DNA of 45,258 nucleotides from Azospirillum sp. (lineage in GTDB: Bacteria; Pseudomonadota; Alphaproteobacteria; Azospirillales; Azospirillaceae), in NCBI GenBank assembly GCA_016124535.1, contig WGNK01000048.1:1-45258 (forward strand), written 5' to 3'. The first letter of the stretch is position 1. Every line of letters begins with the position of its first letter. Both the position numbers and the translations under genes were made by a program. Below the pieces are notes generated by a model. The model searched no databases. It saw only the letters and a list, made by a program, of their open reading frames with translations, and was not told where the DNA came from. Shown here in pieces: positions 17,493-25,940 of the stretch.

Positions 17493-18101
17493 ATGCAGCT
17501 GATCGGCATGCTCGATTCGCCCTATGTCCGGCGAGTGGCGATTTCCTTGTTGCGGCTGGGTGTTCCGTTCGAACATCGCTCGCTGTCGGTGTTCCGCACC
17601 TTCGATGAGTTTCGCAGCATCAACCCGGTGGTCAAGGCGCCGACCCTGGTCACCGATGACGGCACCGTGCTGATCGACTCGACGCTGATTCTCGACTATG
17701 TCGAGACCGTGGTGGCGTCCGGCCGCAGCCTGATGCCCGTCGGCGGTGCGGCACGGTGTCGCGCGCTGCGGCTGGTCGGGCTGGGGTTGGCGGCGTGTGA
17801 GAAGGCGGTGTCGATCTATTACGAGCGGACCCTGCGCCCGGCGGAAAAGCAGCACCGACCCTGGCTCGACCGGGTCCAGGGCCAGATGGATGCCGCCTGG
17901 GACGCGCTGGAGCAGGACGCCGCCGGCGCCGATTCATGGCTGCTCGGCGACCAGTTGATGCAGCCCGACATCACGGTCGCGGTCGCCTGGCGCTTCGCCA
18001 ATTTCATCATTCCCGACTGTGTGGTTGCCCGCACCGCACTGGACCGGTTGTCGGCGCGGGCCGAACAACTGCCCGAGTTCGTCGCGACGCCTCTGGTGTG
18101 A
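17493..18101 (+). CDS. Glutathione S-transferase family protein
   Basis: A 202-residue protein with an N-terminal thioredoxin-like GST domain (about 1-80; MLDSPYVRRVAISLL, then SINPVVKAPTLV with the cis-proline, and DSTLILDYVE with the glutathione-binding acidic-Ser pair). An all-helical C-terminal domain ends near DITVAVAWRF. The Ser in the N-terminal SPYVRR could be the activating residue, as in bacterial Ser/Cys-type GSTs. The ribosome-binding site GGAGA precedes the ATG at 17493. It follows gloB on the same strand. The substrate is unknown. Confidence 0.85.
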   Translation: MQLIGMLDSPYVRRVAISLLRLGVPFEHRSLSVFRTFDEFRSINPVVKAPTLVTDDGTVLIDSTLILDYVETVVASGRSLMPVGGAARCRALRLVGLGLAACEKAVSIYYERTLRPAEKQHRPWLDRVQGQMDAAWDALEQDAAGADSWLLGDQLMQPDITVAVAWRFANFIIPDCVVARTALDRLSARAEQLPEFVATPLV

Positions 18102-18193
18102 GCCGCTGGGCTGACGCGGTCGATCCTGGACATTTCGGCTCGCACCCCATACCCTGACTGCAGCCGGAACCCCAGCGCCGGAGGCCGAACGCC

Positions 18194-18739
18194 ATGTATC
18201 GGGACAACTCGCTGATGCCCAAGGAGGCCGTCCGCCTGGCGGCGCTCGGCATCCTGATTCAGGGCGGTCCGACCCGTTATGGCGAGGTCGCCGCGGCGGT
18301 CCGTCATTTCACCGACCGGATCATGGGGCCGTCGCTCGACCTCATGGGCACCTCGCTGGAGATGCTGCGCTACGAGGGGCTGATCGAGGCGGTCGACGGT
18401 ACCGGCATGGAAGACAACGCGGTGCTGCAGGTGACCGCGACCGGCCAGGCGGCATTCCAGGCGCTGATCGGGGCACGGGTGCGTGCGCCGTCGTCGGATG
18501 CGCTCAACAAGCTGGTGATCACGCTGAAGCTGCGCTTTCTCCACCTGCTCGAGCGCGACGCCCAGTGCCACCAGGTCGATGCGCTGATCGAGCTCTACCA
18601 AGGGGAACTGGCCCGGCTCAGCGACTTGCGCAGCCGCCATCCCGACGATCCGGGGCATTTGGCCGATTGGCTGGACCATGACATCGCCCAGGTCGAGGGC
18701 CGGCTGGCGTGGTTCGCCGGCCTGCGCGGCCGGCTGTGA
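18194..18739 (+). CDS. PadR-like winged-helix regulator
   Basis: A 181-residue protein. The N-terminal about 90 residues look like a winged helix-turn-helix (LAALGILIQGGPTRYGEVAAAV, then SLEMLRYEGLIEAV and a wing). They are followed by a helical C-terminal half with the LIELYQGELARLSDLRS type of segment that resembles the dimerisation helices of PadR regulators. Unlike canonical PadR there is no obvious aromatic ligand pocket to name. The ligand and target genes are unknown. It sits between the GST gene and an HPt-pseudoreceiver gene, all on the plus strand, so nearby autoregulation is possible. Confidence 0.55.
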   Translation: MYRDNSLMPKEAVRLAALGILIQGGPTRYGEVAAAVRHFTDRIMGPSLDLMGTSLEMLRYEGLIEAVDGTGMEDNAVLQVTATGQAAFQALIGARVRAPSSDALNKLVITLKLRFLHLLERDAQCHQVDALIELYQGELARLSDLRSRHPDDPGHLADWLDHDIAQVEGRLAWFAGLRGRL

Positions 18740-18843
18740 GCGTCGACGCGGCCGAGCAATAAATTGACCAGGTACGGTTGCAGGCGGTGCGCCGCGTTGT
18801 ACACTCTGGTGTCCGTCCCCTACCATGAACGACAGGCGCCACC

Positions 18844-19620
18844 ATGATCAAGACGCTCAGCGCTGACGAAATCGAAGACCGGCTGCGGGTAGAATTTGTC
18901 GATGACGCGCGCGACCGTCTGCAGTCGCTTTACAACGCGGTGGATCGGGTGCGCAGCGGCGCCATGGTGGAGGGCGAGGCGATCGCCCAGCTGCGGATGG
19001 AGGCGCACAACCTCAAGGGCTGCGGCACCGCGTTCGGCTACCCGACCATCAGCCTGGTTGCCCACCGCCTGGAAGACTACTTGAGCGGGCTCAACCGCCT
19101 GAGCGAAAAGCAGCTCGACGACCTCCACACCTTCCTTGACCGCACCGCTGAACTGGTCGATCGCGCCGAGCAGCCGGCAATAGCCGAAACCAACCAGATC
19201 ATCCGCAACCTGCCGGTCCGCTATGTCTTCGACGTGAAGGACGTCGAAGTGCACAATGTCGAGATCATGTTGGTGACGCCGTCCAAGGTGGTGGCCAAGA
19301 TGGTCGCGGGCGAGTTGGCAGCCTGCGGCTTCCGCCCGGTTACCGTCCATGACCCGATCGAATCGATCGGGCTGGCGGTGCGGATGCCGCCGGATATGGT
19401 CATCGCTTCCCTGGTGATGGACGGGCTGAGCGGTCTCGACCTGATCCGCGGCCTGCGGGCGATGTCGGTTACCCGCCAGGTGCCGATGGCGCTCCTGACC
19501 AGCGTCGGGCTCGATGCTCCGGCGCTCAAGGAAATCCCTCAGGGCGTCGGCATCATCCGCACCGGCGCCCATTTCGGCGATGATTTTGCCGCGGTGATCA
19601 CCCGATTCAATCTCGGCTGA
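18844..19620 (+). CDS. HPt domain fused to a degenerate receiver domain
   Basis: A 258-residue signalling protein. The N-terminal HPt domain (about 10-115) has the phosphoaccepting histidine H55 in AHNLKGCG. The C-terminal about 125 residues have the fold pattern of a receiver but not its chemistry. The acidic pair at the first strand is replaced (IMLVTP), the phosphorylated aspartate position is serine (S189 in MVIASLVMDGLSGLDL), and the conserved lysine is absent (IIRTGAHF), while the Thr/Ser switch region LLTS remains. It can probably accept phosphate on H55 but not on the receiver, so the receiver likely mediates protein contacts. No cognate kinase is adjacent. Confidence 0.8.
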   Translation: MIKTLSADEIEDRLRVEFVDDARDRLQSLYNAVDRVRSGAMVEGEAIAQLRMEAHNLKGCGTAFGYPTISLVAHRLEDYLSGLNRLSEKQLDDLHTFLDRTAELVDRAEQPAIAETNQIIRNLPVRYVFDVKDVEVHNVEIMLVTPSKVVAKMVAGELAACGFRPVTVHDPIESIGLAVRMPPDMVIASLVMDGLSGLDLIRGLRAMSVTRQVPMALLTSVGLDAPALKEIPQGVGIIRTGAHFGDDFAAVITRFNLG

Positions 19621-19883
19621 GCCGCCCCTACCGGCACTTCGGCCGCGCCGGTGCCGGCCACCGGTGGGCCGACATATTTGCATCGCCCGGCGAAAAATCG
19701 CGGCCGGCCGCCGCCGGTGGCGGCGATCGGCGATTCTCATCGGGGTTGTCGCAATGGCATGGTCGCCTTGCAACCGCGACGAGCCGATGCCTGGGGGCTG
19801 AACCGCGTTTTTCCGGAATTCCTGACCTGGTGTCCCCGGCTGGCAAGCGCGGCAGGTGACGACGCCGTCGGAATGAGGACGCT

Positions 19884-21476
19884 ATGGGACGCAGTTTGCG
19901 CATTGCCGGTCTTTCTCTGGTGCTGGGTTTGGGTGTGGCCTTCGCGGGGAGCGGCGCCGTCCGCGCCAATCCCGGCCAGTGCGACAGCGAAAGCGCGGTG
20001 GGGCGCGAGGCGCTGCGCATCCTCAAATCCAGTATCGACGTGACCCGACCGGGCAGCAGCAGCGGCAGCTACAATGGCCACACCATCGTCGCGACCGTTC
20101 ACCCCAGCACCAGCTCGGTCTGTGATACCCGGAGGGGTGATGTGATTACCCTGGCGGTCGATGGCGTCACCGTGTTCAGCAAGGCCGAAAGCGAGATTGG
20201 CGATGCCGAAGCCCAGGCGTTTCTCAATGCGGTCAATGCCGGTGCCAGCACCAGGGTTCAGAACAGCGCATCGACGGTGACCAGCGATGTGCTGCGGGTG
20301 ACGTCACAGCAGATCGCCGGCCTGATCGCCGGGCGGATCGGTGCGGTGGTCAGCCTGCGCCCGCCTGCGCCCGGCCGATCCGGCGCGGCCGGCGCCTCGG
20401 GGCCGACGCTGCCGCGGGTCTCGGGACTTCACGGTGGGCGGTTCGGCAGCCGGCCGGATTCAAGCGCGGTCGCGGCAGTCGGCCCGTGGCGGCCGGCCGG
20501 GCGGGATGGCGGCTATTTCAGCCGCGGTGGTTCTTTGTCCGACCTGATCTCGCTGGGCAGTTCCGTGCTGGATGCCAGCGGGGGCCTCGACGGCGCCGGT
20601 CTCGACGGCCTGCAGGTCGGGGGGCAAGGCGGCCGTTATTCGGTCGCCGGCACCGTTGACGGCCTGGCGGCAGGCGACGAGCCGCCCCGCTTCGGCGTTT
20701 GGGGCACCGCGTCCTACACCAATCTGCACAACACCTTGTCGACCACCGATACTCGCGGGCCGCTCTATACGCTGATCGGCGGCGGCGACTACAAGCTGAC
20801 CGACGCCATCCTGGTCGGGACCGCGGTGTCCTTCGAGATGGTCGATGTCGAAACCCGGTTCAACGACGGCAGCTATTTCAGCCGCGGCGTTTCGGTATCG
20901 CCCTATGCCGCCTACACGGTGCCCCAGGCCTGGCTGGGGCTGGACGGGGTCCTGGCGATCGACGCCATGGCGAGCTACGGCCGGCTGTCCAACGAAACCG
21001 AGCGGGACCGCTCGGCCAGCCGGCCGATCAAGGCGGCGTTCGACGGCAGCCGCCTGTTGGCGGCCGGCAATCTCAACTATCTGCAGGCGGTCGAGGCTTG
21101 GACCCTGAGCGGCCGGATCGGCTATCTCTGGGCGCGCCAGGATACCGATGCCTTCGCCGAGAGCAACGGCACCGCGGTTGAGGCCGACACCTCGGTGCTG
21201 GCGCAAACCCGCGTCGGCGGCAAGGCGGCGCGCCAATTCGGCGATTTTGAGCCCTATGTCGGTGCCAGCTATATCTACGACCTGGTCGCCCGCCCGGCGA
21301 GTGTCGCGGTCGACCAGGTCGCACCGTCCGACGACCGCGACGAGATCGAAGGGGTGCTCGGCTTCAACTGGACGCCGTCGCCGGACCTGATCGGCAGCTT
21401 CGAAATCAGCCATGGCTTCTTCCGCACCGACAACCAGAACACGACCTTGACGCTCAATCTCCGAGGCGAGTTTTGA
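19884..21476 (+). CDS. Autotransporter beta-barrel outer-membrane protein
   Basis: A 530-residue protein. A Sec signal peptide (MGRSLRIAGLSLVLGLGVAF...RANP) is followed by a short region of about 230 residues and then a C-terminal barrel (about 260-530). The barrel has alternating aromatic/polar strands (YNGHTI-type repeats absent; FGVWGTASYTNLHN, YTLIGGGDYKLTD, YSRLSN-like, YVGASYIYDLVA). It ends in phenylalanine (LRGEF), the outer-membrane insertion signature. The passenger-like part is short and Gly/Arg/Ser-rich around 170-250. The ATG at 19884 has GAGG upstream. It is probably coupled to the following lipoprotein gene, which overlaps its stop. Function of the exposed part is unknown. Confidence 0.85.
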   Translation: MGRSLRIAGLSLVLGLGVAFAGSGAVRANPGQCDSESAVGREALRILKSSIDVTRPGSSSGSYNGHTIVATVHPSTSSVCDTRRGDVITLAVDGVTVFSKAESEIGDAEAQAFLNAVNAGASTRVQNSASTVTSDVLRVTSQQIAGLIAGRIGAVVSLRPPAPGRSGAAGASGPTLPRVSGLHGGRFGSRPDSSAVAAVGPWRPAGRDGGYFSRGGSLSDLISLGSSVLDASGGLDGAGLDGLQVGGQGGRYSVAGTVDGLAAGDEPPRFGVWGTASYTNLHNTLSTTDTRGPLYTLIGGGDYKLTDAILVGTAVSFEMVDVETRFNDGSYFSRGVSVSPYAAYTVPQAWLGLDGVLAIDAMASYGRLSNETERDRSASRPIKAAFDGSRLLAAGNLNYLQAVEAWTLSGRIGYLWARQDTDAFAESNGTAVEADTSVLAQTRVGGKAARQFGDFEPYVGASYIYDLVARPASVAVDQVAPSDDRDEIEGVLGFNWTPSPDLIGSFEISHGFFRTDNQNTTLTLNLRGEF

Positions 21477-21961
21477 CCGCTATGGCGAAAATGCTCTTCT
21501 CCACCGCGGGGACACCGGTCGGGAGCAGCGGCCGCGCGCTCGCGATCGGCCTTCTTTGGCTGTTCTATCTATCCGGATGTTCGGCCCTGACGCCGCCGGA
21601 GCGCGCCGACCCTTCCGAATTGCGCTGCCTGGACGGGACCGCGCGAGGGATCGTCACCAGTCTCTATTTCGGCCTGTCGAGAACCGGCCGGCCGGACATT
21701 TCGGACCGTCAATGGCAGTCCTTCGTCGAAACCGAAATCCTACCGCGCTTTCCCGGCGGATTTACCATCGTCGACGCCCGGGGATACTGGCAGGGCCGCA
21801 GCGGCGCGACCGAGAGCGAGCGCACGAAAGTCTTCGTGCTGGGACGGTCGGGCGACGCCGCCGAAGCGGCGGCACTCGCCCAGATCATCGCGGCCTATCT
21901 ATGGCTGTTCGATCAGCAGGCGGTCGGACGGACCGAACAGGTGGCTTGTCTGGGTTTCTAG
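21473..21961 (+). CDS. DUF3574 lipoprotein
   Basis: A predicted 162-residue lipoprotein. A hydrophobic N-terminus ends in a lipobox (LSGC), followed by the DUF3574 pattern: SLYFGLSRTG, then W-Q-x-F, LPRFPGGFTIVDARGYWQ and ESERTKVFVLG. The start is uncertain. The TTG at 21473 has GAGG 6 nt upstream and overlaps the autotransporter stop, while the ATG at 21482 is the next option. Overlap with the autotransporter gene suggests coexpression of an outer-membrane protein and an envelope lipoprotein. The biochemical role of DUF3574 is not known to me. Confidence 0.8.
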   Translation: MTAMAKMLFSTAGTPVGSSGRALAIGLLWLFYLSGCSALTPPERADPSELRCLDGTARGIVTSLYFGLSRTGRPDISDRQWQSFVETEILPRFPGGFTIVDARGYWQGRSGATESERTKVFVLGRSGDAAEAAALAQIIAAYLWLFDQQAVGRTEQVACLGF

Positions 21962-21981
21962 CCGGTCCGGCCGGTGTTCCG

Positions 21982-22797
21982 TCACCGGGTTACCGCGGCT
22001 ACCGGAGTGGTCTGCTGCTGGGCCAGTTTCATCGCCGAGTCGGTCTCGATCATGATCCGCTGCCATTCCGACATGGTGACGAAGCGGTAGCCGGCGGCCT
22101 GGGCCCGGCGCAGAATCTCGGGCAGGGCCAGGACGGTGTTGTGCTTGATGCTGTGCATCAAGATGACCGCACCGGGATGGAGGTCGCCGACCACCTTGGA
22201 CGCGATGATTTCCGGGGCGCGGCCGCGGTAGTCCTTGGAATCGACGCTCCACAGAATGGTATCCAGGTGTTCACCCTGCGCCAGTCCCAGCACATGGGAG
22301 TCGTAATCGCCGTAGGACGGGCGGAACCATTTCGGCACGATGCCGGCGGTCGCGATCACTTCATCGGTTTTGCGCAGTTCCTCGGCCTGCTGCTCCGGGC
22401 TGAGGGTGGTCAGCATCGGATGGCTCCAGGTGTGGTTGCCGACCTCGTTGCCCGCAGCGACCATCTCCTTCAGCATGTCGACGTGATGAACCGCCCGGCT
22501 GCCGACCACGAAGAAGGTCGCAACCGCCTTGTACTCGGCCAGAATGCGCAGGATCTCGCGGTCGTTGACGGTATCGGGACCGTCGTCGAAGGTCAGCGCC
22601 ACCACATTCTGGCCTTCGGCGCGCAGGGCGTGCTCGGACAGCACGATCGGACTGCCCGGAATGACATGGGCGGTGAAGAACGGCGCCTGGTAATGGTGTA
22701 CGGTATTGGCTTTACCGGCCCAGGCGGCGCCGGGCAGCATGCCGGCACCGAACAAGCCGGCCAGTATGGAGCGACGGGAAACCTCGAACGGCGTCAT
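21982..22797 (-). CDS. Polysaccharide deacetylase (NodB homology) protein
   Basis: A 271-residue exported carbohydrate esterase family 4-type protein. The N-terminus has a twin-arginine-like signal (SRRSILAGLFGAG). The NodB domain shows the catalytic motif TFDDGPD, the metal histidines HTWSH, the RPSYGDYD segment, a VDSKDY element and the late LMHSI. It is expected to remove acetyl groups from a cell-envelope or extracellular polysaccharide. It overlaps the upstream acetyltransferase gene by 4 nt, and the MltA gene lies in the same direction, so a small envelope-related operon is likely. It is convergent with the DUF3574 gene, 20 bp apart. Confidence 0.9.
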   Translation of the reverse strand: MTPFEVSRRSILAGLFGAGMLPGAAWAGKANTVHHYQAPFFTAHVIPGSPIVLSEHALRAEGQNVVALTFDDGPDTVNDREILRILAEYKAVATFFVVGSRAVHHVDMLKEMVAAGNEVGNHTWSHPMLTTLSPEQQAEELRKTDEVIATAGIVPKWFRPSYGDYDSHVLGLAQGEHLDTILWSVDSKDYRGRAPEIIASKVVGDLHPGAVILMHSIKHNTVLALPEILRRAQAAGYRFVTMSEWQRIMIETDSAMKLAQQQTTPVAAVTR

Positions 22798-23339
22798 GCT
22801 TGGGGTCCCTGGTGGAGCCGCCGCCCCATGAACAGCAGCGGATGGCCGGCCCAGGCCCGGTCGACACGATGGTCGAACCCGGCTCGGGCATAGAACTGGA
22901 CGTTGCGGGCCGAAGGTGCCGTCACGATATGAAGGCCGGCCAGCCCGGCCCCGGCGCAATCACTGGCAAACGCCTCGATCAGCGCCGCACCGATGCCGCG
23001 ACCGCGCCGGTCGGGGCGGCAATTGACGTGAAGATGCGCCGGGAACGCCGCGAAGCAATCCGCGAAGACGGTATAGCCGGGCAGTCCATCGTGCAGCGGT
23101 ATGGCGCCGGCGCTGTCGCGGCAGCCGGTCAGATAGCCGGTGATGCTGCCGTCCGCCTCGCGCCACAGCAGCACATCGTCCGGGCAGTGGTCCAGGTAAT
23201 AGGCGGTCCACCGCGCCAGGAAAGCGGTCCGCTCGGCCGCAGTGGCGAACGAGGTCCGGCTGGAAGACTGAAAGAAAATATCGGTCAAGTCCGCCACGGC
23301 CGGCCCCTTCTCGGGAATGTCGGTCAGCCGTATGACCAT
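22794..23339 (-). CDS. GNAT family N-acetyltransferase
   Basis: A 181-residue protein with the acetyl-CoA-binding motif A, RRGRGIGAALIEAF, and the downstream SARNVQFYARAGF segment typical of GNAT motif B. The acceptor is unknown; its placement between a polysaccharide deacetylase and a murein transglycosylase hints at an envelope link but does not prove one. The start at 23339 has AAGGGA upstream. The stop overlaps the deacetylase start (ATGA), and its own start is 10 bp from the mltA stop, so all three are probably one transcript. Confidence 0.88.
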   Translation of the reverse strand: MVIRLTDIPEKGPAVADLTDIFFQSSSRTSFATAAERTAFLARWTAYYLDHCPDDVLLWREADGSITGYLTGCRDSAGAIPLHDGLPGYTVFADCFAAFPAHLHVNCRPDRRGRGIGAALIEAFASDCAGAGLAGLHIVTAPSARNVQFYARAGFDHRVDRAWAGHPLLFMGRRLHQGPQA

Positions 23340-23349
23340 AGCGGATCCC

Positions 23350-24495
23350 TTACTCCGGCAACAGTGCCGCCTGCTGTCGATCGGCGGCCGTCCGGGGCAC
23401 CAGCAGGGTATAGCGGCCCCGCGCTTTCATCTCGCCGGCGCCGGCTTCGGCGACGCTACCATGACCCCAGAACAGATCGCCGCGCACCGGTCCCTTGATC
23501 GCGCCGCCGGTGTCTTGCGCCACGACCAGCCGGCGCAGGGCGCCACCCGGCACTGGCGCCTGGCGGAGGTCGAGCCACAGCGGCAGCCCGAGCGGGACAT
23601 AGCTGGGATCGACCGCCAGGCTGCGTCCGGGGGTGAGTTCCAGGTTCATGGCACCGCGGGCGCCCGGATTGGCCATGACTTTGAAGAAAACATAGCTGGG
23701 GTTGAGGTCCATCACCGCGCGCGCCTGGCCCGGATTGGCCTGCAGCCAGTGTTTGATCAGGCGCAGCGACATCTCTTCGCGGGTGGCATAGCCCTGATCG
23801 ATCAGCCAGCGGCCGATCGGAAAATAGGACTGACCGTTCTGGCCGGCATAGTGCAGGCCGACCACCGAGCCGTCGGTCATGACCACCCGGCCGGAGCCCT
23901 GGATTTCCAGGAAGAAGGCATCGACCGGGTCGTCGACCCACATCAATTCCAGACCGCGACCGGCCAGCGCACCGCGCGCGATCCGGCTGCGCGCCGGCAG
24001 GGCCTGGCCGTTGCGCCGCGGCGGCAGACGGTAGATCGGCACATTGAAACGCTCGGTCCGGGTCCAGCTGCCCTTCAGCTCGGATTCGAAATAGCCGGTG
24101 AACAAGCCATCGTCGGTGGTCGAGGCGGCGGGGATCGGGCGGAACCAGGTTTCGAAGAACCGGCGCACCGCGGGACCGTCGGCGTTGCTCAGACCGCGAG
24201 CGGCGCTGCACACCGGCTGCCAGTCCGCGGCCGAGCCGAAGCGGGGGTTGGCGCCGCCATTGCCATTGCCGCCGGTGAACCAGCGGCAGCTCTGCTGCAG
24301 GGCCGGCAGCGCCTCGGCATGGTTGTCGTCGACCCAGCCCGCCAGCTGACGAAAATCGGGTGCGACATCGGTCAGGCGGGGGTTCGGTGGCGCCGAAGCG
24401 CATCCCCCGACCGCCAGCGCCAGCACCAAAGCCGGCAGTCGCCAAACACGCCAGACCCCTCGGGACGAAGCAGCCGCCACCATCCCCATCCCCAT
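23350..24495 (-). CDS. mltA: Membrane-bound lytic murein transglycosylase A
   Basis: A 381-residue lipoprotein with lipobox AVGGC (C32). The MltA domain covers about 110-270 and contains GYFESELKGS and VDAFFLEIQGSGRV. It is followed by a 3D domain with VVAQDTGGAIKGPVRGDLFWG-type sequence (split here: VVAQDTGGAIKG, then PVRGDLFWG), including the catalytic-region aspartates. It cleaves peptidoglycan glycan strands to 1,6-anhydro products at the outer membrane. Three in-frame ATGs (24495, 24489, 24483) are possible starts, with no decisive ribosome-binding site. It is first in a probable operon with the GNAT and deacetylase genes. Confidence 0.93.
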   Translation of the reverse strand: MGMGMVAAASSRGVWRVWRLPALVLALAVGGCASAPPNPRLTDVAPDFRQLAGWVDDNHAEALPALQQSCRWFTGGNGNGGANPRFGSAADWQPVCSAARGLSNADGPAVRRFFETWFRPIPAASTTDDGLFTGYFESELKGSWTRTERFNVPIYRLPPRRNGQALPARSRIARGALAGRGLELMWVDDPVDAFFLEIQGSGRVVMTDGSVVGLHYAGQNGQSYFPIGRWLIDQGYATREEMSLRLIKHWLQANPGQARAVMDLNPSYVFFKVMANPGARGAMNLELTPGRSLAVDPSYVPLGLPLWLDLRQAPVPGGALRRLVVAQDTGGAIKGPVRGDLFWGHGSVAEAGAGEMKARGRYTLLVPRTAADRQQAALLPE

Positions 24496-24866
24496 AGCCG
24501 TGGTGATTTACCGATGCCGGTTCCTGAATTGCCGCTCGATCGGATGTGTCCGGCGCATTATCGAGCCTTGAACCAACGTGATCGAGCCGAACAACCGGCG
24601 TCTCAAAGCGAATATTCCAAATTGGAGCCGCAGTCAATCACCTCCCGTCCCGACGTTTTGTTTTTTGGCGGCGAGCGCTTAGGTTGCCACGCGGGACGGC
24701 CGGTTATGACTTGGCGATCGGCCGGTCACGTTCTTGTCGTCTTATTCGATGCCGCTGTGTTCTTGGCCGTCGGCGTGTGCCGTCGACTCGGGCGCCGGCA
24801 AGACCGGGCGGCGGAGATCAGGGCGGTCAGTCACCACGCGCCGGGCAGCCGCCGGCGATCGCCGGC
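24496..24866. other. Intergenic region between mltA and epmA
   Basis: No convincing gene on either strand. The side next to mltA (24540-24680) is less GC-rich and should hold the mltA promoter (minus strand). At 24851-24866, directly after the epmA stop, lies a perfect 16-bp palindrome with no loop (GCCGGCGATCGCCGGC). It could be a protein site or a chance GC palindrome, and there is no T-run to call it a terminator. Confidence 0.45.
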
Positions 24867-25940
24867 TCACGCGGTCGCGACCGGCGCCCACAGCACGTCG
24901 GCGATCTCGTCGGTGCCGGCGCACAGCATGACCAGGCGGTCGAAGCCGAGGGCGATGCCGGCACTGTCGGGCAGGCCGAAGTCGAGGGCGGCGAGGAAAT
25001 CGGGGTCGATCGGGGTGCGATGGCCGTAGAGCGCTTCCTGGAGGTCCATGTCGGCGGCAAAGCGGCGGCGTTGGATCTGCGGGTCGGTCAACTCGCCGAA
25101 GGCGTTGGCCAGTTCCAGGCCGCAGGCATAAAGCTCGAATCGTTCGGCGAGCCGCGGGTCGTCGGCTTTCGGGCGGGCCAGCGCCGCCATCGAGACCGGA
25201 TAGTCGGTCAGGATGGTGGGGGCGCCGTCGCCGAGGTTCGGCTCGATCCGCTCCAACAGGACCCGGAAAAAGATGTCCTCCCAGCGGTCGCCGTGGTGAG
25301 CCGGCAGCCCGATCCGTTCGGCCGCGGCGGCGAGCAAAGCGACATCGGGCACCGCCGGGTCGGGCGCGGTCGCCAACAGATCGATCCCGGCAAATTCATC
25401 GAAGGACTGGGCGACCGTCACGACCTGCCAGTCCTTGAACGGGTCGCAGTTTCTGCCACGAAAGCTGAACCGGCGGCAGCCGGCGGCGGTGGCGGCGGCG
25501 CGGACCAGGGCGATGCAGTCCGTCATCAGCTCGGCGGTGGTCGCGCCGGCGCGGTACCACTCGAGCATGGAGAATTCGGGGTGGTGGGTGGCGGAGCGCT
25601 CGCCGTTGCGGAAGACGTGGGCCAATTGGAAGATACGCGCCATGCCGCCGGCCAGCAGCTTCTTCATGGCGAATTCAGGACTGGTGTGGAGATAGAGCCG
25701 GCTGTGGTCGTCGGGGTGGGGGCCGAGCAGGTCGGTGGCAAAGCTCTGCAGATGCACTTCGTTGCCGGGCGAGACCTGCAGCGCCGGGGTGTCGACCTCG
25801 ACGAAGGCGCGGCTGTCAAAAAAAGCCCGCACAGCGCTCAGCACCCGACCGCGGGTCCGCAGGCAGGAGCCGCGTCGCGCGAGTTGATCGGGGTGCCACC
25901 ACGGTTGCCGGCCGCCGGCCGCAGTCGTGGCCAGGGTCAT
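24867..25940 (-). CDS. epmA: EF-P--lysine ligase EpmA (GenX/PoxA/YjeA)
   Basis: A 357-residue class II lysyl-tRNA-synthetase-like enzyme without an anticodon-binding domain. It attaches (R)-beta-lysine to elongation factor P. Class II motifs are present: motif 1 region FVEVDTPALQVSPGNEVHLQ, motif 2 with IFQLAHVFRNGERSATHHPEFSMLEWYR (split: FQLAHVFRNGERS, then HHPEFSMLEWYRAG), and motif 3 GIALGFDRLVML. Length is about 30 residues above E. coli EpmA because of an N-terminal extension (TTAAGGRQPWW). It overlaps the mtnA stop by 4 nt. The partner aminomutase EpmB and EF-P are not in this window. Confidence 0.93.
   Translation of the reverse strand: MTLATTAAGGRQPWWHPDQLARRGSCLRTRGRVLSAVRAFFDSRAFVEVDTPALQVSPGNEVHLQSFATDLLGPHPDDHSRLYLHTSPEFAMKKLLAGGMARIFQLAHVFRNGERSATHHPEFSMLEWYRAGATTAELMTDCIALVRAAATAAGCRRFSFRGRNCDPFKDWQVVTVAQSFDEFAGIDLLATAPDPAVPDVALLAAAAERIGLPAHHGDRWEDIFFRVLLERIEPNLGDGAPTILTDYPVSMAALARPKADDPRLAERFELYACGLELANAFGELTDPQIQRRRFAADMDLQEALYGHRTPIDPDFLAALDFGLPDSAGIALGFDRLVMLCAGTDEIADVLWAPVATA

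Noticed and set aside
24851..24866. Terminator after epmA.
   Set aside because: The 16-bp palindrome has no loop and no T-run, so it cannot form a typical terminator hairpin; left as an unexplained palindrome.
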